Of a DNA stretch of 53,241 bases, positions 18,879-28,624 are shown piece by piece; within the stretch, counting starts at the first letter, position 1, and every line of letters begins with the position of its first letter. The DNA lies in NCBI GenBank assembly GCA_902784965.1, contig CACZWU010000004.1, forward strand, positions 1 through 53,241, read 5' to 3'. A program made the position numbers and the translations under genes. The notes under the pieces are model-generated. The model searched no databases, was not told the DNA's origin, and saw only the letters and a program-made list of their open reading frames with translations. Source of the stretch: an uncultured Bacteroidia bacterium. Lineage in GTDB: Bacteria; Bacteroidota; Bacteroidia; Bacteroidales; UBA932.

Positions 18879-20168
18879 TTACTTGGCCGGCTGGGCCTCC
18901 GGTTCATGTTTGTATTTGAAGAAGATGGCGAAGAGGATGGCGACCACCAGGGCGTAGCCGGCGAAGATGAACCAGGCCTTCGGCCAGTTGGCAGGCGTGT
19001 TGAACACGTCGCAGGCATCGATCACCGCGCCGGCGGCCAGCGTACCGATGGAAGCGCCAAAGCCGTTGGTCATCATCATGAACAGGCCTTGCGCACTGGA
19101 ACGGATATCCTTGTCGGTGCGCTGCTCCACGTAGAGCGAGCCCGAGATGTTGAAGAAATCGAACGCGATACCGTAAACGATGCAGCTGAGGACGAACAGC
19201 AGCACGCCGGGCCAGGACGGATGGCCGAGACCGAAGAAACCGAAGCGGAACACCCAGGCCAGCATCGAGATGAGCATCACCTTCTTGATGCCGAACCGCT
19301 TCATGCAAAACGGGATCAGCAGGATGCAGAGCGTCTCGGACGCCTGCGAGATGGCGATCAGCGCGTTGGAGTGCTTTACGGCGAAGGTTCCCGCCAGCTC
19401 AGGTTCGGAGGCAAACGAGCCCAGGAAGGTATTGGCATAGCCATTGGTGATCTGAAGCGAAGCGCCGAGCAGCATCGAGAAGATGAAGAACACGGCGAAC
19501 TGGCTGTCCTTGAACAGGGTGAAGGCCTTCAGGCCGAACGCATCGACGAACGACTGCTTGCCCTCGCCCCGGTTGACCGGGCACTTGGGCATGCTCAGGG
19601 CATAGAAGCAGAGGATGACCGAAAGGATGCCCGAAGAGATGAGCTGCGTGTAGCTGTCCTGCATCGCCACGCCGCCGAACTTCAGGAAGTTGGTCGTCAG
19701 CATGCTGCAGATGAATCCGATGGTTCCAAACACCCGGATGGGCGGAAATTCTTTCACGGGATCCATGCCCTCTGAACGCAGCGCATTGTAGGCCACGGAG
19801 TTGGTCAGGGCGATGGTCGGCATGAAGAACGCCAGGCTGATGCTGTAGAGGATGAACAGCGGAGCGAACTCCACGTTGCCTCCGGCGGACATGCAATAGT
19901 AGCCCGCGCCCAGCATGAAGACACCGGCAAAGCCGTGGCAGAGCGACAGCACCTTCTGGGCCTCCATCTTGCGGTCAGCCACGATGCCCATCAACGTCGG
20001 CATGAAGATCGAAACGATTCCCTGCATCGCAAAGAACCATTTGATGTGCGAGCCCAGGCCGATGTTGCCCAGATAACGGCCCAGCGACGTGAGATAAGCT
20101 CCCCAGACGGCAAACTCCAGGAAGTTCATCACGATGAGCCTGAATTTCAGATTGGATTTGGATTCCAT
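18879..20168 (-). CDS. MFS transporter, nucleoside:H+ symporter (NupG-like) family
   Basis: This 429-residue membrane protein has about twelve transmembrane helices. The start LKFRLIVMNFLEFAVWGAYL and the loop GIVSIFMPTLMGIVADRKM match the Bacteroidota members of the nucleoside:H+ symporter family. IRVFGTIGFI near residue 145 and the late YVEQRTDKDIRSSAQGLFMM are further family landmarks. It should import nucleosides by proton symport, though the exact substrate cannot be read from sequence. ATG 20168 (MESKSNLKF) is chosen over a longer frame to 20222 that would overlap lptG. It lies 16 bp after lptG in the tgt-lptG-transporter operon. Confidence 0.85.
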   Translation of the reverse strand: MESKSNLKFRLIVMNFLEFAVWGAYLTSLGRYLGNIGLGSHIKWFFAMQGIVSIFMPTLMGIVADRKMEAQKVLSLCHGFAGVFMLGAGYYCMSAGGNVEFAPLFILYSISLAFFMPTIALTNSVAYNALRSEGMDPVKEFPPIRVFGTIGFICSMLTTNFLKFGGVAMQDSYTQLISSGILSVILCFYALSMPKCPVNRGEGKQSFVDAFGLKAFTLFKDSQFAVFFIFSMLLGASLQITNGYANTFLGSFASEPELAGTFAVKHSNALIAISQASETLCILLIPFCMKRFGIKKVMLISMLAWVFRFGFFGLGHPSWPGVLLFVLSCIVYGIAFDFFNISGSLYVEQRTDKDIRSSAQGLFMMMTNGFGASIGTLAAGAVIDACDVFNTPANWPKAWFIFAGYALVVAILFAIFFKYKHEPEAQPAK

Positions 20169-20184
20169 AGTATAAGTGTTTGAT

Positions 20185-21282
20185 TTATTTCGGAGCGAGT
20201 CGATAGAGGATGGCCGCCACAAAGGCGAAGACGATGTTGGGAAGCCACATCGCCAGGGCGGGTGCCATGATGCCTTTGAGGACGAACATCGAACTGAACT
20301 TCATGAACAGGATGTACGTGAAACTGATGGCCAGGCCGATACCGATGTTCAGGCCCAGGCCGCCGCGCTTCTTGCGCGAAGACAGCGAGACCGCGATGAT
20401 GGTCAGCACGAAAGCTGAGAAAGGCATCGCCAGGCGGTTGTTCTTCTCGATCAGGGCGTTTTTGACCGCATCGTCGCCCCGCATCTTCTGGACTTGGATC
20501 AAATCGTCAAGGTCGCTGCCGGACATCGATTCCACAGCGTTCTTGCGACGGTAGAAATCGTCGATGGTCAGGGCGATGACCGTGTCGAGTTCCCGGCCGG
20601 TACGGACCATTTCCGAATCGCCGTAGAAGTCACGGATGTAATAGTTGCGCAGCTTCCAGCCATGGAAAGTGGTGTCCCAGGCCGCCGAGGTCGCCGACAG
20701 TTTCGACACCAGCCGTCCGTTCTCCATCCGCTCGAGGGTGAAGCCGTAGGCCGTGTTGGCGGCGGAACTGAACTGCCCCACATAGACGAACTCGCCCGGC
20801 GAAAGCTGGTAGTGGATGTCACGCTTGGTGTTGGCCACAACGGTCTGCGGCTTGATGTATTTGTTCTCGAAATCGAGACGTTTCTGGTTGGCGGGCGGAA
20901 TGATGTAAAGACCCAACAGCAGCGAGAGCCCGCAGATGACGGCCGCCGAGAACATGTAGGGCGCCATGAGGCGGCGGAAACTGATGCCGCCCGAAAGCAT
21001 GGCCACGATCTCACTGTTCTGCGCCAGCTTCGAGGTGAAGAAGATGGCGGAGATGAACACCAGCAAGGGACTGAAGCTGTTGACGATCCATGGGATGAAT
21101 CCGCCGAAGTAATCGAAGACAATCTCCTTCACGGGCACGCTCTTCTCCACGAACTTGTCGATTTTCTCGCTCAGGTCGAAGATAACGACGATGGCCACGG
21201 CAATCACGATCGTGAAGAAGAAGGTTCCGAGGAACTTCTTGACGATGTATTTGTCGAGGATCTTGACCTGGGGTACGTTCAT
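20185..21282 (-). CDS. LptF/LptG-family lipopolysaccharide export permease
   Basis: This 365-residue inner-membrane permease has three N-terminal helices, a periplasmic beta-jellyroll region (about residues 130-265) and three C-terminal helices. It starts LDKYIVKKFLGTFFFTI and has FISAIFFTSKLAQNSEIVAMLSGG near residue 77 (split in two), the loop typical of LptF/G. It works with LptB2 and the partner permease to lift LPS from the inner membrane. It is nearer in form to LptG, while the fused permease at 13194 is probably the LptF-like partner. It starts 1 bp after tgt ends. Confidence 0.9.
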   Translation of the reverse strand: MNVPQVKILDKYIVKKFLGTFFFTIVIAVAIVVIFDLSEKIDKFVEKSVPVKEIVFDYFGGFIPWIVNSFSPLLVFISAIFFTSKLAQNSEIVAMLSGGISFRRLMAPYMFSAAVICGLSLLLGLYIIPPANQKRLDFENKYIKPQTVVANTKRDIHYQLSPGEFVYVGQFSSAANTAYGFTLERMENGRLVSKLSATSAAWDTTFHGWKLRNYYIRDFYGDSEMVRTGRELDTVIALTIDDFYRRKNAVESMSGSDLDDLIQVQKMRGDDAVKNALIEKNNRLAMPFSAFVLTIIAVSLSSRKKRGGLGLNIGIGLAISFTYILFMKFSSMFVLKGIMAPALAMWLPNIVFAFVAAILYRLAPK

Positions 21283-21283
21283 G

Positions 21284-22414
21284 CTAAAGTCGGGTGTCGA
21301 GCTTCCGGAGGGTCTGCTCCTTCCAGCTGCCGAAGTCGCCTGCCGCGATGTGCTCGCGCGCCTGCTCTACCAGATGGAGGTAAAAAGCCAGGTTGTGCTG
21401 GCTGGCGATCTGGGCGGCCAGCATCTCGCCGGCAGCGAACAGATGCCGCAGGTAGGCCTTGGTGTAGCAGTGGTCTACAAAAGATGTTCCATTCGGGTCG
21501 AGCGGGGAGAAGTCGTCGGCCCATTTCTTATTCTTGATGTGGATGATGCCTTCGCTGGTGAACAGCATCGCGTTGCGTCCGTTGCGGGTGGGCATCACGC
21601 AGTCGAACATGTCGACGCCGCGCGCTATGCCTTCCAGCAGGTTGGCGGGGGTGCCCACGCCCATCAGGTAACGGGGCCTGTCGTGCGGCAGCACGGGATG
21701 CAGGAGCTCCAGCATCTCGTACATCTTTTCGGTGGGCTCCCCCACGGCCAGTCCGCCGATGGCGTAGCCCTCACGCTCGAAAGCCATCGCGTGCTCGGCC
21801 GCCCGCAGGCGCAGGTCCGGATAGACGCAGCCCTGCACGATGGGGAAGAAGGTCTGGCTATAGCCATAGAGGGGCTCCGTCTCGTCGAAATGCCGGATGC
21901 AGCGCTCCAGCCAGCGCTGGGTGAGCCCGAGCGACTTCTCGGCATAGCGGTAGTCGGCGTCGCCGGGGCAGCACTCGTCGAGCGCCATCACGATGTCGGC
22001 ACCGATGATGCGCTGGGTATCCACGTTGTTTTCCGGCGTGAAAACGTGCCGCGATCCGTCGATGTGAGACTGGAAGATGCAACCCTCCTCGGTGAGCTTG
22101 CGGCTTTGGGCCAGCGAGAACACCTGGAATCCGCCGCTGTCAGTCAGGATAGGCCGGTCCCAGGAGGTAAAGCGGTGGAGGCCGCCGGCCTGCCGCAGGA
22201 TGTCGAGACCGGGACGCAGGTAGAGATGGTAGGTGTTGCCCAGGATGATCTGGGCGTGGATATCTTCGCGCAAGTCTTTGTGATAGACGCCTTTCACGGA
22301 ACCGACGGTGCCAACCGGCATGAAGATGGGCGTATCGATGCTGCCGTGGTCGGTGGTGATCCGGCCGCGACGGGCGTTCGTGGCCTTGTCCGTAGAAAGT
22401 ACTTCGAATTTCAT
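21284..22414 (-). CDS. tgt: tRNA-guanine transglycosylase lacking the zinc-site cysteines
   Basis: This 376-residue enzyme exchanges guanine-34 for preQ1 in tRNAs with GUN anticodons. The catalytic Asp92 (TDSGGFQVFS) and Asp271 (DCVMPTRNGR) are present, with GGLAVGEP near residue 220 for substrate binding. The zinc motif CxCxxC normally found just before YLRHLF is absent. Aligned positions are Gly309, Ser311 and Asp314, while the fourth ligand His340 (QHNLAFYL) remains. Similar loss is, as I recall, seen in other Bacteroidota Tgt proteins, so it may be a clade trait. It is first in an operon with lptG and the MFS gene. Confidence 0.95.
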   Translation of the reverse strand: MKFEVLSTDKATNARRGRITTDHGSIDTPIFMPVGTVGSVKGVYHKDLREDIHAQIILGNTYHLYLRPGLDILRQAGGLHRFTSWDRPILTDSGGFQVFSLAQSRKLTEEGCIFQSHIDGSRHVFTPENNVDTQRIIGADIVMALDECCPGDADYRYAEKSLGLTQRWLERCIRHFDETEPLYGYSQTFFPIVQGCVYPDLRLRAAEHAMAFEREGYAIGGLAVGEPTEKMYEMLELLHPVLPHDRPRYLMGVGTPANLLEGIARGVDMFDCVMPTRNGRNAMLFTSEGIIHIKNKKWADDFSPLDPNGTSFVDHCYTKAYLRHLFAAGEMLAAQIASQHNLAFYLHLVEQAREHIAAGDFGSWKEQTLRKLDTRL

Positions 22415-22433
22415 CGACGAATGCTAAACATGG

Positions 22434-22441
22434 CAAAGATA
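22434..22441 (-). promoter_or_regulatory. Candidate -7 box for the tgt-lptG operon
   Basis: On the minus strand the sequence reads TATCTTTG, a full match to TAnnTTTG, about 20 bp upstream of the tgt ATG. No clear TTTG is found at the -33 position; the region there is AACGAAA. Confidence 0.5.
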
Positions 22442-22493
22442 GGCAAAATTGGTATATTTTTCGTTAACTTTAACTGCCAAAACCAAGTTTACG

Positions 22494-25400
22494 ATGAAAC
22501 GATTGCTTTGGACGGTCGCCCTGCTGGCCACTTTTGTTTTCAGTATGAATGCACAGAACAACAACTATTCACGCCTCTGGTCGAAGGTCCAGAAGGCGGA
22601 GAAGGAAGGCAAGCCCCAGACGGCTGCCGGCTACCTCAGGGAATTGGAACAGAAGACCATCACCGCCGGTGACGAGCTGGAGCAGCTGGCTGTCTCCGAG
22701 CGGCTTTACGAAAACCTCCAGAAATACAACTGGAAGGAAGCCAATGCGTACTATTCCACCTACGCGACGCTCAACCGCCGGGTCCTCTCCGACAGCCTGG
22801 ATGCCTATGTCGTCAAGTACAAAGACCATCCCCGCGTGATGATGCTGCTCTACAGGCAGTTGCAGAACCACAAGGAGGCGGTGGACCGCCGCTCGCGCAG
22901 CGTCGTGCGCGGCGAGGACTATCTGGCCGTCCGCCGCGAGGCAGAAGAACTGCTCCGGCACAAACGGGTGGGCAACTACAAGAAAAACATCGAAGCGATG
23001 ATCGCTTCGATGGATTCCCGCTCGCTCTATACCTCCTCCCACTCGACGATGGCTCCCACCCAAGGAGTGGAATATACCATCGACACCCGCAACGTCGACA
23101 AAGTCCTGGTGCGTGTCTACCGGATGAACGACGATGTGGTGTTCCTGCCCCACATGGGTGACGCCTCGCTTTCGATGCTGGAAAAGAACGCCACCCTGCT
23201 CGCTTCCACCGAAGTGACGGGCTTCAAGAAAGAATACAACATCGGTGAGCGGCAGAAGACCACGGTGGATTTCCCCACACCCGGCATCTACGTGATCCGT
23301 TTCGCGACGGCCGACAACGAAGAAGTCTGCTATGAAAGCGTCAACGTGAGCAACGTGGTGGGCGCCCTCCGCATCCGCGACGGCCAGCCCGAGGTCTACG
23401 CGGCCGATTTCACCACGGGCAAGCCTTTCGGCCAGGGGAACTATTCCATCTTCAAGAACCTGTACGACAAAAATAAGTCCAGCATCCTGAAGATGAAACC
23501 CTTCCTTACCGGCCATTTCGCCGGGGAGGGTTTCACGGCCATCGATGCCGGCCCTGCGACCACCGACTACAAGAACAATTACCTGCTGCGGATCGAAGAG
23601 GACCGGGACATCTACGCCCCGCTGATCGGCGGCCTGCAGGATGAGGAATGGTATGCCCGCAAGAGCAGCAGCTACCGCTACGACCATTCCATCATCTTCA
23701 CCGACCGCAACCTCTACAAGCCCACCGATACCATCTATTTCAAGGTGATCTGCTACAAGTCTTCCGAGACGGAAGGCGAAGTGCTGGCCAACCAGAGCAT
23801 CGTGCTGACGCTCCGGCACAGTTCCTCACCCGACACGGTGGCCCAGGTAAAACTCCTGACCAACGACATGGGCTCCGCCAGCGGCTTCTTCACCCTGCCG
23901 GAAGGCTGCAAGAACGGGCGCTACATCATCTCGGAAGGATACAATGCCCGGAAATCCATCCGGGTGGAAGAATACAAGCGGCCCAATTTCAGCGTGACGC
24001 TGCAGCCCGTGGAGGATGTGCTCTGCTTCGGCGACGTGGTCAAGCAAACAGGTACGCTCAAGAGTTACGCCGGCTTCTCGGTAGCGGGCGGCACCATTGA
24101 ATACACCCTCCGCCGCAGCTGCATGGTCCTTTCCAAGGCCGGCTGGTGGAACTCCTGGTACGAGAAGCTGGGCGAAGGCAGCACCCTGTCGGACAACCAG
24201 GGAAACTTCGAGATCGTGTTCCCGGCCGAACGTCCGGTGTACAAGGGCTACCGCCCCGAAGACTACCAGGACCTGTACCGGGCCTTCTATACCATCCAGG
24301 TCCGGGCCGTTGACCCGCAGGGCGAAGTCCACGAATCGCAGATTTCCGTGCCAGTGGCCGACATCCCGCTCGACCTCAACATCGAACTGCCCGAGGGAGA
24401 GAATTTCGACGGACGGCTCATCGTCGACAAGGACCAGGTGAAATCCGTCCTGGTCAGAGGCACCACCCTCAACGGAACGCCCTACCGCTTTACGGGCGAC
24501 TGGACCGTGACCGACCAGGAAGGGAAAGAAGCCGCCAAGGGTACTTTCACCTCCAACGAGCCCGTGGCCTTCGATTTCGGATCCCTGCCTTCCGGCCTCT
24601 ACGAGATGAGGGCCCGCACCGAATACCGCGGCCGCGAGATCGACACCCGTCGGAAGATCATCGTGATGAGCACGGACGACCGGCAGCTTCCCTTCGAATC
24701 GCGCTATTTCTACTATCCGGTGAAGACCGAAGGAGAGATCGAATTCGTACTGGGCACTTCGGAAGAGGATCTGTATTTCGAATTGGAGATCTTCGACAAC
24801 GCACAGGTGCTTTACCATGAAAGCGTCCACCTGCAGAACGAGATGCGCAAGTTCCGGATTCCTTACGATGCTGCCTGGCGCAGCGCCGTGAAGATGGGAA
24901 TCTATGGTATCCGTGACGGCGAAATCATCAGCCACCGCTATGAATTCCGGCGTCCGGGCGATGTCCGCCTCGACATCGCCATCGAGACCTTCCGCGACAA
25001 GACCACGCCCGGCGCACAGGAAGAAATGACCATCCGGGCGCCGGAGGGCACCGAGATGCTGGTCTCGATCTACGACGTGACGACCGACCGCTATGGCGCC
25101 AATTCCTTCTATTTCCGCCCGCTGCAGGAGTATCCGTCGGTAAGTGCTCCCGCCATCCATTCGTCGCTCGACGCCTGGGGCGCCGTGTCGGTCAATCAGA
25201 TGATGCGGAGCGCCGGCGCCAATGGCGTGATGGAAGACATGCTGATGGCTGAAGCCCCCGCCATGTACAAAAGCGCCGCCGTTGAAGAGAGCGCCGACGA
25301 CGCAGCGGTAAGCGAGGAGGAAGAGGAGGCGCCCGAATTCGAGGGTCGTACCAACTTCAGCGAGCTGATCGCCTTCTACCCGCACATCCGTGCAGAGAAG

Positions 25401-27281
25401 GGCGGTGTGACCAAGGTCAGCTACACCACCAACGACCTGCTGACCACTTTCCGGGTCCTGGTGATGGCGCACGACAAGCGCCTGTTCACCGGCGATGCCG
25501 AAGCGGAATTCATCGTCCAGAAAGAGCTGATGGTGATGCCGTCCGTGCCGCTCTTCGCCACGAAGGGCGACCGCTTGGTACTCAAGAGCAAGATCGTGAA
25601 TCTGAGCAACAAGGAGATCAAGGGAACGGCGTACGTGGAGATCCTCGACGACCAGGGCAAAAAGCTGAAACTCAAGGGAACAGCCAGCCAGAAGAAGACG
25701 CTGCTGGCCGGCGCCCAGGACGAAGTGGCCTGGGGCATCGAAGTGCCGGGCGGCACCGGCAAGCTGACGGTCCGCATCTGGTTCGCCACCCCGACGGCGA
25801 GCGACGGCGAACAGCACGAGATCCAGATCGTGCCCGACACCATCACCCTGACCGAAGCGGCCTCGTTCGTCATGGGCCAGGGCAAGGACCACGCCTATTA
25901 CGAGAAGCAGCTCCGCAAGCAGTTCGGCGCTGCCCATCCCAAGATCGAATATGCCGAATACTCCACGCTCGACGCCGTGAAAGAGTCGTTGCCCGCCGCT
26001 GTCAAGCCCGCGTGCGAAAACGCCATCAACTGGATCAACCAGCTCTACATCAACCAGATGCGCAATTTCGTGCTGCAAGATGACGCCGCGGATTACGTCC
26101 CGTTCCGCGACCAGGCCTTCTCTGCGCTCAAGACTTTCCAGGAGAGCGACGGACGCTTCTGCTGGTTCCGCGGCATGCCCAGCAGCGACATGATCACGCT
26201 CTACTTCCTCGAGAAGCTGGGCCAGCTGCGGCAGGTGGGTGCCATCACCCTCTCGGACGACGAGTTGCAGATGGTACGCAAGGCGGCCGCAGCCGTGGAC
26301 GACCGCGTGGTGGTCCGCAACGCCCAAAGCAAGGAATTTCATCCCTTCTCCTACATCCGCGACTTTGCCATCCGCAGCCTGTGGTTCGACATCCCGCTGA
26401 GCGACAAGGCCAAGGCCGTGTTTGAGAAATATGTCGACAAGAGCGGCGACGGCTGGCAGGATCTCTCCATCCTCGAGAAGGCGCAAATGTGCAACACCAT
26501 GCTGCGCGCCGACGGAACGCCGTACGCCGACAAACGCTTCGGCCAGCGGATCAAGCTCCTGCGCGAATCGCTCAAGGACTACGCCGTGGAGAACCCGACC
26601 ATCGGCTGCTACTTCCCCAATGCGGTGATGCCGTACCGGGGCCTGATGAACAGCGAGATCTACGCCCACGCCCAGCTGATGGAGCTCTTCGCCTCACTCA
26701 AGGAGCGCAAGATGGTCGACGGTATCGCCCAGTGGCTGCTGCTGCAGAAGCACAACCAGGCCTGGGAGAACACCGTGGCCACGACCGACGCGGTCCATGC
26801 CCTCATCGCCAGCAAGGCCAAAGACCTGAAGCTCGGTGCCGTGTACTACACCTACACTACGGAACTCAGCCGCGTGAAGGCCTCCGCCAACGAGCTCTCG
26901 GTCCGCCGCCGCTTCGTCCGCAACGACCACGAAACCCTCGTCGACGGCACCCCGCTCAAGGTGGGCGACAAGATCACCGTCTACTACGACATCGACAACC
27001 GCGAGAACCGCAGTTTCGTGCAGATGCGCGCCATGCGGCCGGCTTGCTTCTACCCGGTGGACGAGCGGTCCTATTTTACCTGGTGGGGCTACTACCGCGA
27101 GGTCAAGCCGTCCGAGACCAACTACTACTGGGAGCTGCTGCCCGAGGAAAAGACCACGGTCGTCGAGCAGTTCTACGTACAGCAGGAAGGCACCTTCAAC
27201 ACCGGCCTGGTTGAGATCGAATGCCTCTACGCCAAGGAATACCGCGGCCACACCGACGCAACAACTTTTACATCAAAATAA
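22494..27281 (+). CDS. Alpha-2-macroglobulin-family secreted protein without thioester
   Basis: This 1595-residue secreted protein has the signal peptide MKRLLWTVALLATFVFSMNA, then a helical N-terminal region, MG domains with the MG2 signature TDRNLYKPTDTIYFK near residue 402, and a bait-like acidic stretch near 925-945. The A2M domain is near 960 (FYPHIRAEKGGVTKV), and an alpha-toroid-like region lies about 1160-1440 (GRFCWFRGMPSSDMITLYFL). No CxEQ thioester motif is found, so covalent trapping of proteases is unlikely. It may be a structural or inhibitor protein in the periplasm or outer membrane. ATG 22494 is preferred over 22449 because it begins the signal peptide. It abuts the phosphatase gene with no gap. 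Confidence 0.88.
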   Translation: MKRLLWTVALLATFVFSMNAQNNNYSRLWSKVQKAEKEGKPQTAAGYLRELEQKTITAGDELEQLAVSERLYENLQKYNWKEANAYYSTYATLNRRVLSDSLDAYVVKYKDHPRVMMLLYRQLQNHKEAVDRRSRSVVRGEDYLAVRREAEELLRHKRVGNYKKNIEAMIASMDSRSLYTSSHSTMAPTQGVEYTIDTRNVDKVLVRVYRMNDDVVFLPHMGDASLSMLEKNATLLASTEVTGFKKEYNIGERQKTTVDFPTPGIYVIRFATADNEEVCYESVNVSNVVGALRIRDGQPEVYAADFTTGKPFGQGNYSIFKNLYDKNKSSILKMKPFLTGHFAGEGFTAIDAGPATTDYKNNYLLRIEEDRDIYAPLIGGLQDEEWYARKSSSYRYDHSIIFTDRNLYKPTDTIYFKVICYKSSETEGEVLANQSIVLTLRHSSSPDTVAQVKLLTNDMGSASGFFTLPEGCKNGRYIISEGYNARKSIRVEEYKRPNFSVTLQPVEDVLCFGDVVKQTGTLKSYAGFSVAGGTIEYTLRRSCMVLSKAGWWNSWYEKLGEGSTLSDNQGNFEIVFPAERPVYKGYRPEDYQDLYRAFYTIQVRAVDPQGEVHESQISVPVADIPLDLNIELPEGENFDGRLIVDKDQVKSVLVRGTTLNGTPYRFTGDWTVTDQEGKEAAKGTFTSNEPVAFDFGSLPSGLYEMRARTEYRGREIDTRRKIIVMSTDDRQLPFESRYFYYPVKTEGEIEFVLGTSEEDLYFELEIFDNAQVLYHESVHLQNEMRKFRIPYDAAWRSAVKMGIYGIRDGEIISHRYEFRRPGDVRLDIAIETFRDKTTPGAQEEMTIRAPEGTEMLVSIYDVTTDRYGANSFYFRPLQEYPSVSAPAIHSSLDAWGAVSVNQMMRSAGANGVMEDMLMAEAPAMYKSAAVEESADDAAVSEEEEEAPEFEGRTNFSELIAFYPHIRAEKGGVTKVSYTTNDLLTTFRVLVMAHDKRLFTGDAEAEFIVQKELMVMPSVPLFATKGDRLVLKSKIVNLSNKEIKGTAYVEILDDQGKKLKLKGTASQKKTLLAGAQDEVAWGIEVPGGTGKLTVRIWFATPTASDGEQHEIQIVPDTITLTEAASFVMGQGKDHAYYEKQLRKQFGAAHPKIEYAEYSTLDAVKESLPAAVKPACENAINWINQLYINQMRNFVLQDDAADYVPFRDQAFSALKTFQESDGRFCWFRGMPSSDMITLYFLEKLGQLRQVGAITLSDDELQMVRKAAAAVDDRVVVRNAQSKEFHPFSYIRDFAIRSLWFDIPLSDKAKAVFEKYVDKSGDGWQDLSILEKAQMCNTMLRADGTPYADKRFGQRIKLLRESLKDYAVENPTIGCYFPNAVMPYRGLMNSEIYAHAQLMELFASLKERKMVDGIAQWLLLQKHNQAWENTVATTDAVHALIASKAKDLKLGAVYYTYTTELSRVKASANELSVRRRFVRNDHETLVDGTPLKVGDKITVYYDIDNRENRSFVQMRAMRPACFYPVDERSYFTWWGYYREVKPSETNYYWELLPEEKTTVVEQFYVQQEGTFNTGLVEIECLYAKEYRGHTDATTFTSK

Positions 27282-28559
27282 ATGATGAAAAAGATATTCT
27301 TATTCCTTCCGACATTACTTCTGGCCCTCCTGCCCCTGCAGGGCCAGGACTTGCGTACACTGCTTCGGGAGAACCCCGAGCGTTATGCCAACATACACCA
27401 CAGCTATGAAGCCCCGGAAGCCATCTCCGATACACCCGCCCCGAAAGGATATGAACCTTTCTACGTGAGCCACTACGGTCGTCACGGCAGCCGCTATATG
27501 ACATCGATGAACTCGGTTACCAGGGTATCGCATATTTTCGATTCCCTCGATTCCCTCCAATTACTGACGGACGAAGGCAAACAGTTGCACGCTGCCCTGA
27601 AAGCGCTGGAAGCCAGCCACGAGGGACAGGCCGGCTATCTGAGCCTGCGCGGCGGACGGGAGCACCAGGGCATCGCGCGACGGCTCTATGAGCGTGTCCC
27701 CGGCGTGTTCCGCCAGCCTGACCGCGGGCATATCGTCGCCGAATCGAGCTACATCCAGCGCTGCATCCAGTCGCTGGCCAATTTCACGATGACCCTCAAG
27801 AGCATGGCTCCGCAGCTGGACATCGATATCTATGCCGGCGAACGCTTTATGAAGCACATCGCCCCCGGCACCAGTGTCAAGCGCAACGCGTCGCACTATG
27901 CCGTCTTCGATTCGGTGCTGTACGCCCGTTTCGATCCCACACGCGTCATGAACGCCTGGTTCACAGACCCTTGGGATGCCGCGCAGCACCTGGGAAAATA
28001 CGATGTCCGCTCCTTCATCTATCATGTGTTTTATGTGGGCGGTATCGTCCAGTGCCTGGCCGACGACTACGATCTGCCCGACATCTATCGCTTCTTCACG
28101 GAAGACGAACTGTATGCGCTCTGCCTGACCGACAACCTTTCCCACTTCGATTCGATGGCCAACACCGTCGACAACGACTGCCGCTTCAACGAGACGGGGC
28201 GCAAGATCCTGGCCGACTTCATCGAGAAGGCCGATGCGGCCGTGGCGGGCAACAACGTGGCTGCGGACCTGCGGTTCGGCCACGATTCAGGCCTGATGCC
28301 GCTGCTGAGCTACCTGCGCGTAGAAGGCTACGAGGAGCTGATCCCCATGGCCGAAGCGGCCGAAAAGGGCTGGTACTGTTTCGAACAGATGCCCATGGGC
28401 TCGAACCTGCAGCTGATCTTCTATAAGAATCCCAAGGGCGACGTTCTGGTGAAGATCCTCCGCAACGAGAAGGAAACCGTCATTCCCGCTCTCAAGCCCT
28501 GGAAAGGGCCATACTACCGCTGGAAAGATCTGCGGGATTACTTTATTAGTCTCCCGTAG
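27282..28559 (+). CDS. Secreted histidine phosphatase (branch 2, acid phosphatase/phytase-like)
   Basis: This 425-residue secreted protein has a signal peptide (about residues 1-22). The histidine-phosphatase motif RHGSRY begins at Arg67, with nucleophile His68, and the second motif is His334-Asp335 in RFGHDSGLMPLL. HD at this place resembles acid phosphatases and phytases more than the HAE of MINPP enzymes. It would release phosphate from organic phosphates such as inositol phosphates outside the inner membrane; the substrate is inferred. Its ATG follows the macroglobulin stop directly (TAA then ATGATG), so they are co-transcribed. Confidence 0.85.
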   Translation: MMKKIFLFLPTLLLALLPLQGQDLRTLLRENPERYANIHHSYEAPEAISDTPAPKGYEPFYVSHYGRHGSRYMTSMNSVTRVSHIFDSLDSLQLLTDEGKQLHAALKALEASHEGQAGYLSLRGGREHQGIARRLYERVPGVFRQPDRGHIVAESSYIQRCIQSLANFTMTLKSMAPQLDIDIYAGERFMKHIAPGTSVKRNASHYAVFDSVLYARFDPTRVMNAWFTDPWDAAQHLGKYDVRSFIYHVFYVGGIVQCLADDYDLPDIYRFFTEDELYALCLTDNLSHFDSMANTVDNDCRFNETGRKILADFIEKADAAVAGNNVAADLRFGHDSGLMPLLSYLRVEGYEELIPMAEAAEKGWYCFEQMPMGSNLQLIFYKNPKGDVLVKILRNEKETVIPALKPWKGPYYRWKDLRDYFISLP

Positions 28560-28560
28560 A

Positions 28561-28586
28561 GATGCCGGAACAAGTCCGGCATGACG
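28561..28586. repeat. REP-like palindrome, copy 1
   Basis: The arms ATGCCGG (28562-28568) and CCGGCAT (28576-28582) surround a 7-base loop and are followed by GACG. The same unit recurs at 28625-28650 with a different loop. Confidence 0.75.
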
Positions 28587-28622
28587 CAAAAAAACCGACT
28601 CTTTCGAGAGCCGGTTTTTTTT
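28587..28622. terminator. Bidirectional intrinsic terminator between the phosphatase gene and rplQ
   Basis: A hairpin AACCGaCTCT-TTCG-AGAGcCGGTT (28593-28616) has one A-C mismatch and a UUCG tetraloop. It is flanked by seven A residues on the left and eight T residues on the right, so it can stop transcription from both converging genes. Confidence 0.85.
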
Positions 28623-28624
28623 GA

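Noticed and set aside
23826-26669. 947-codon open frame opposite the macroglobulin gene
   Set aside because: It has no signal, no domain and the composition of a reverse-strand shadow; the plus-strand protein has clear family motifs.
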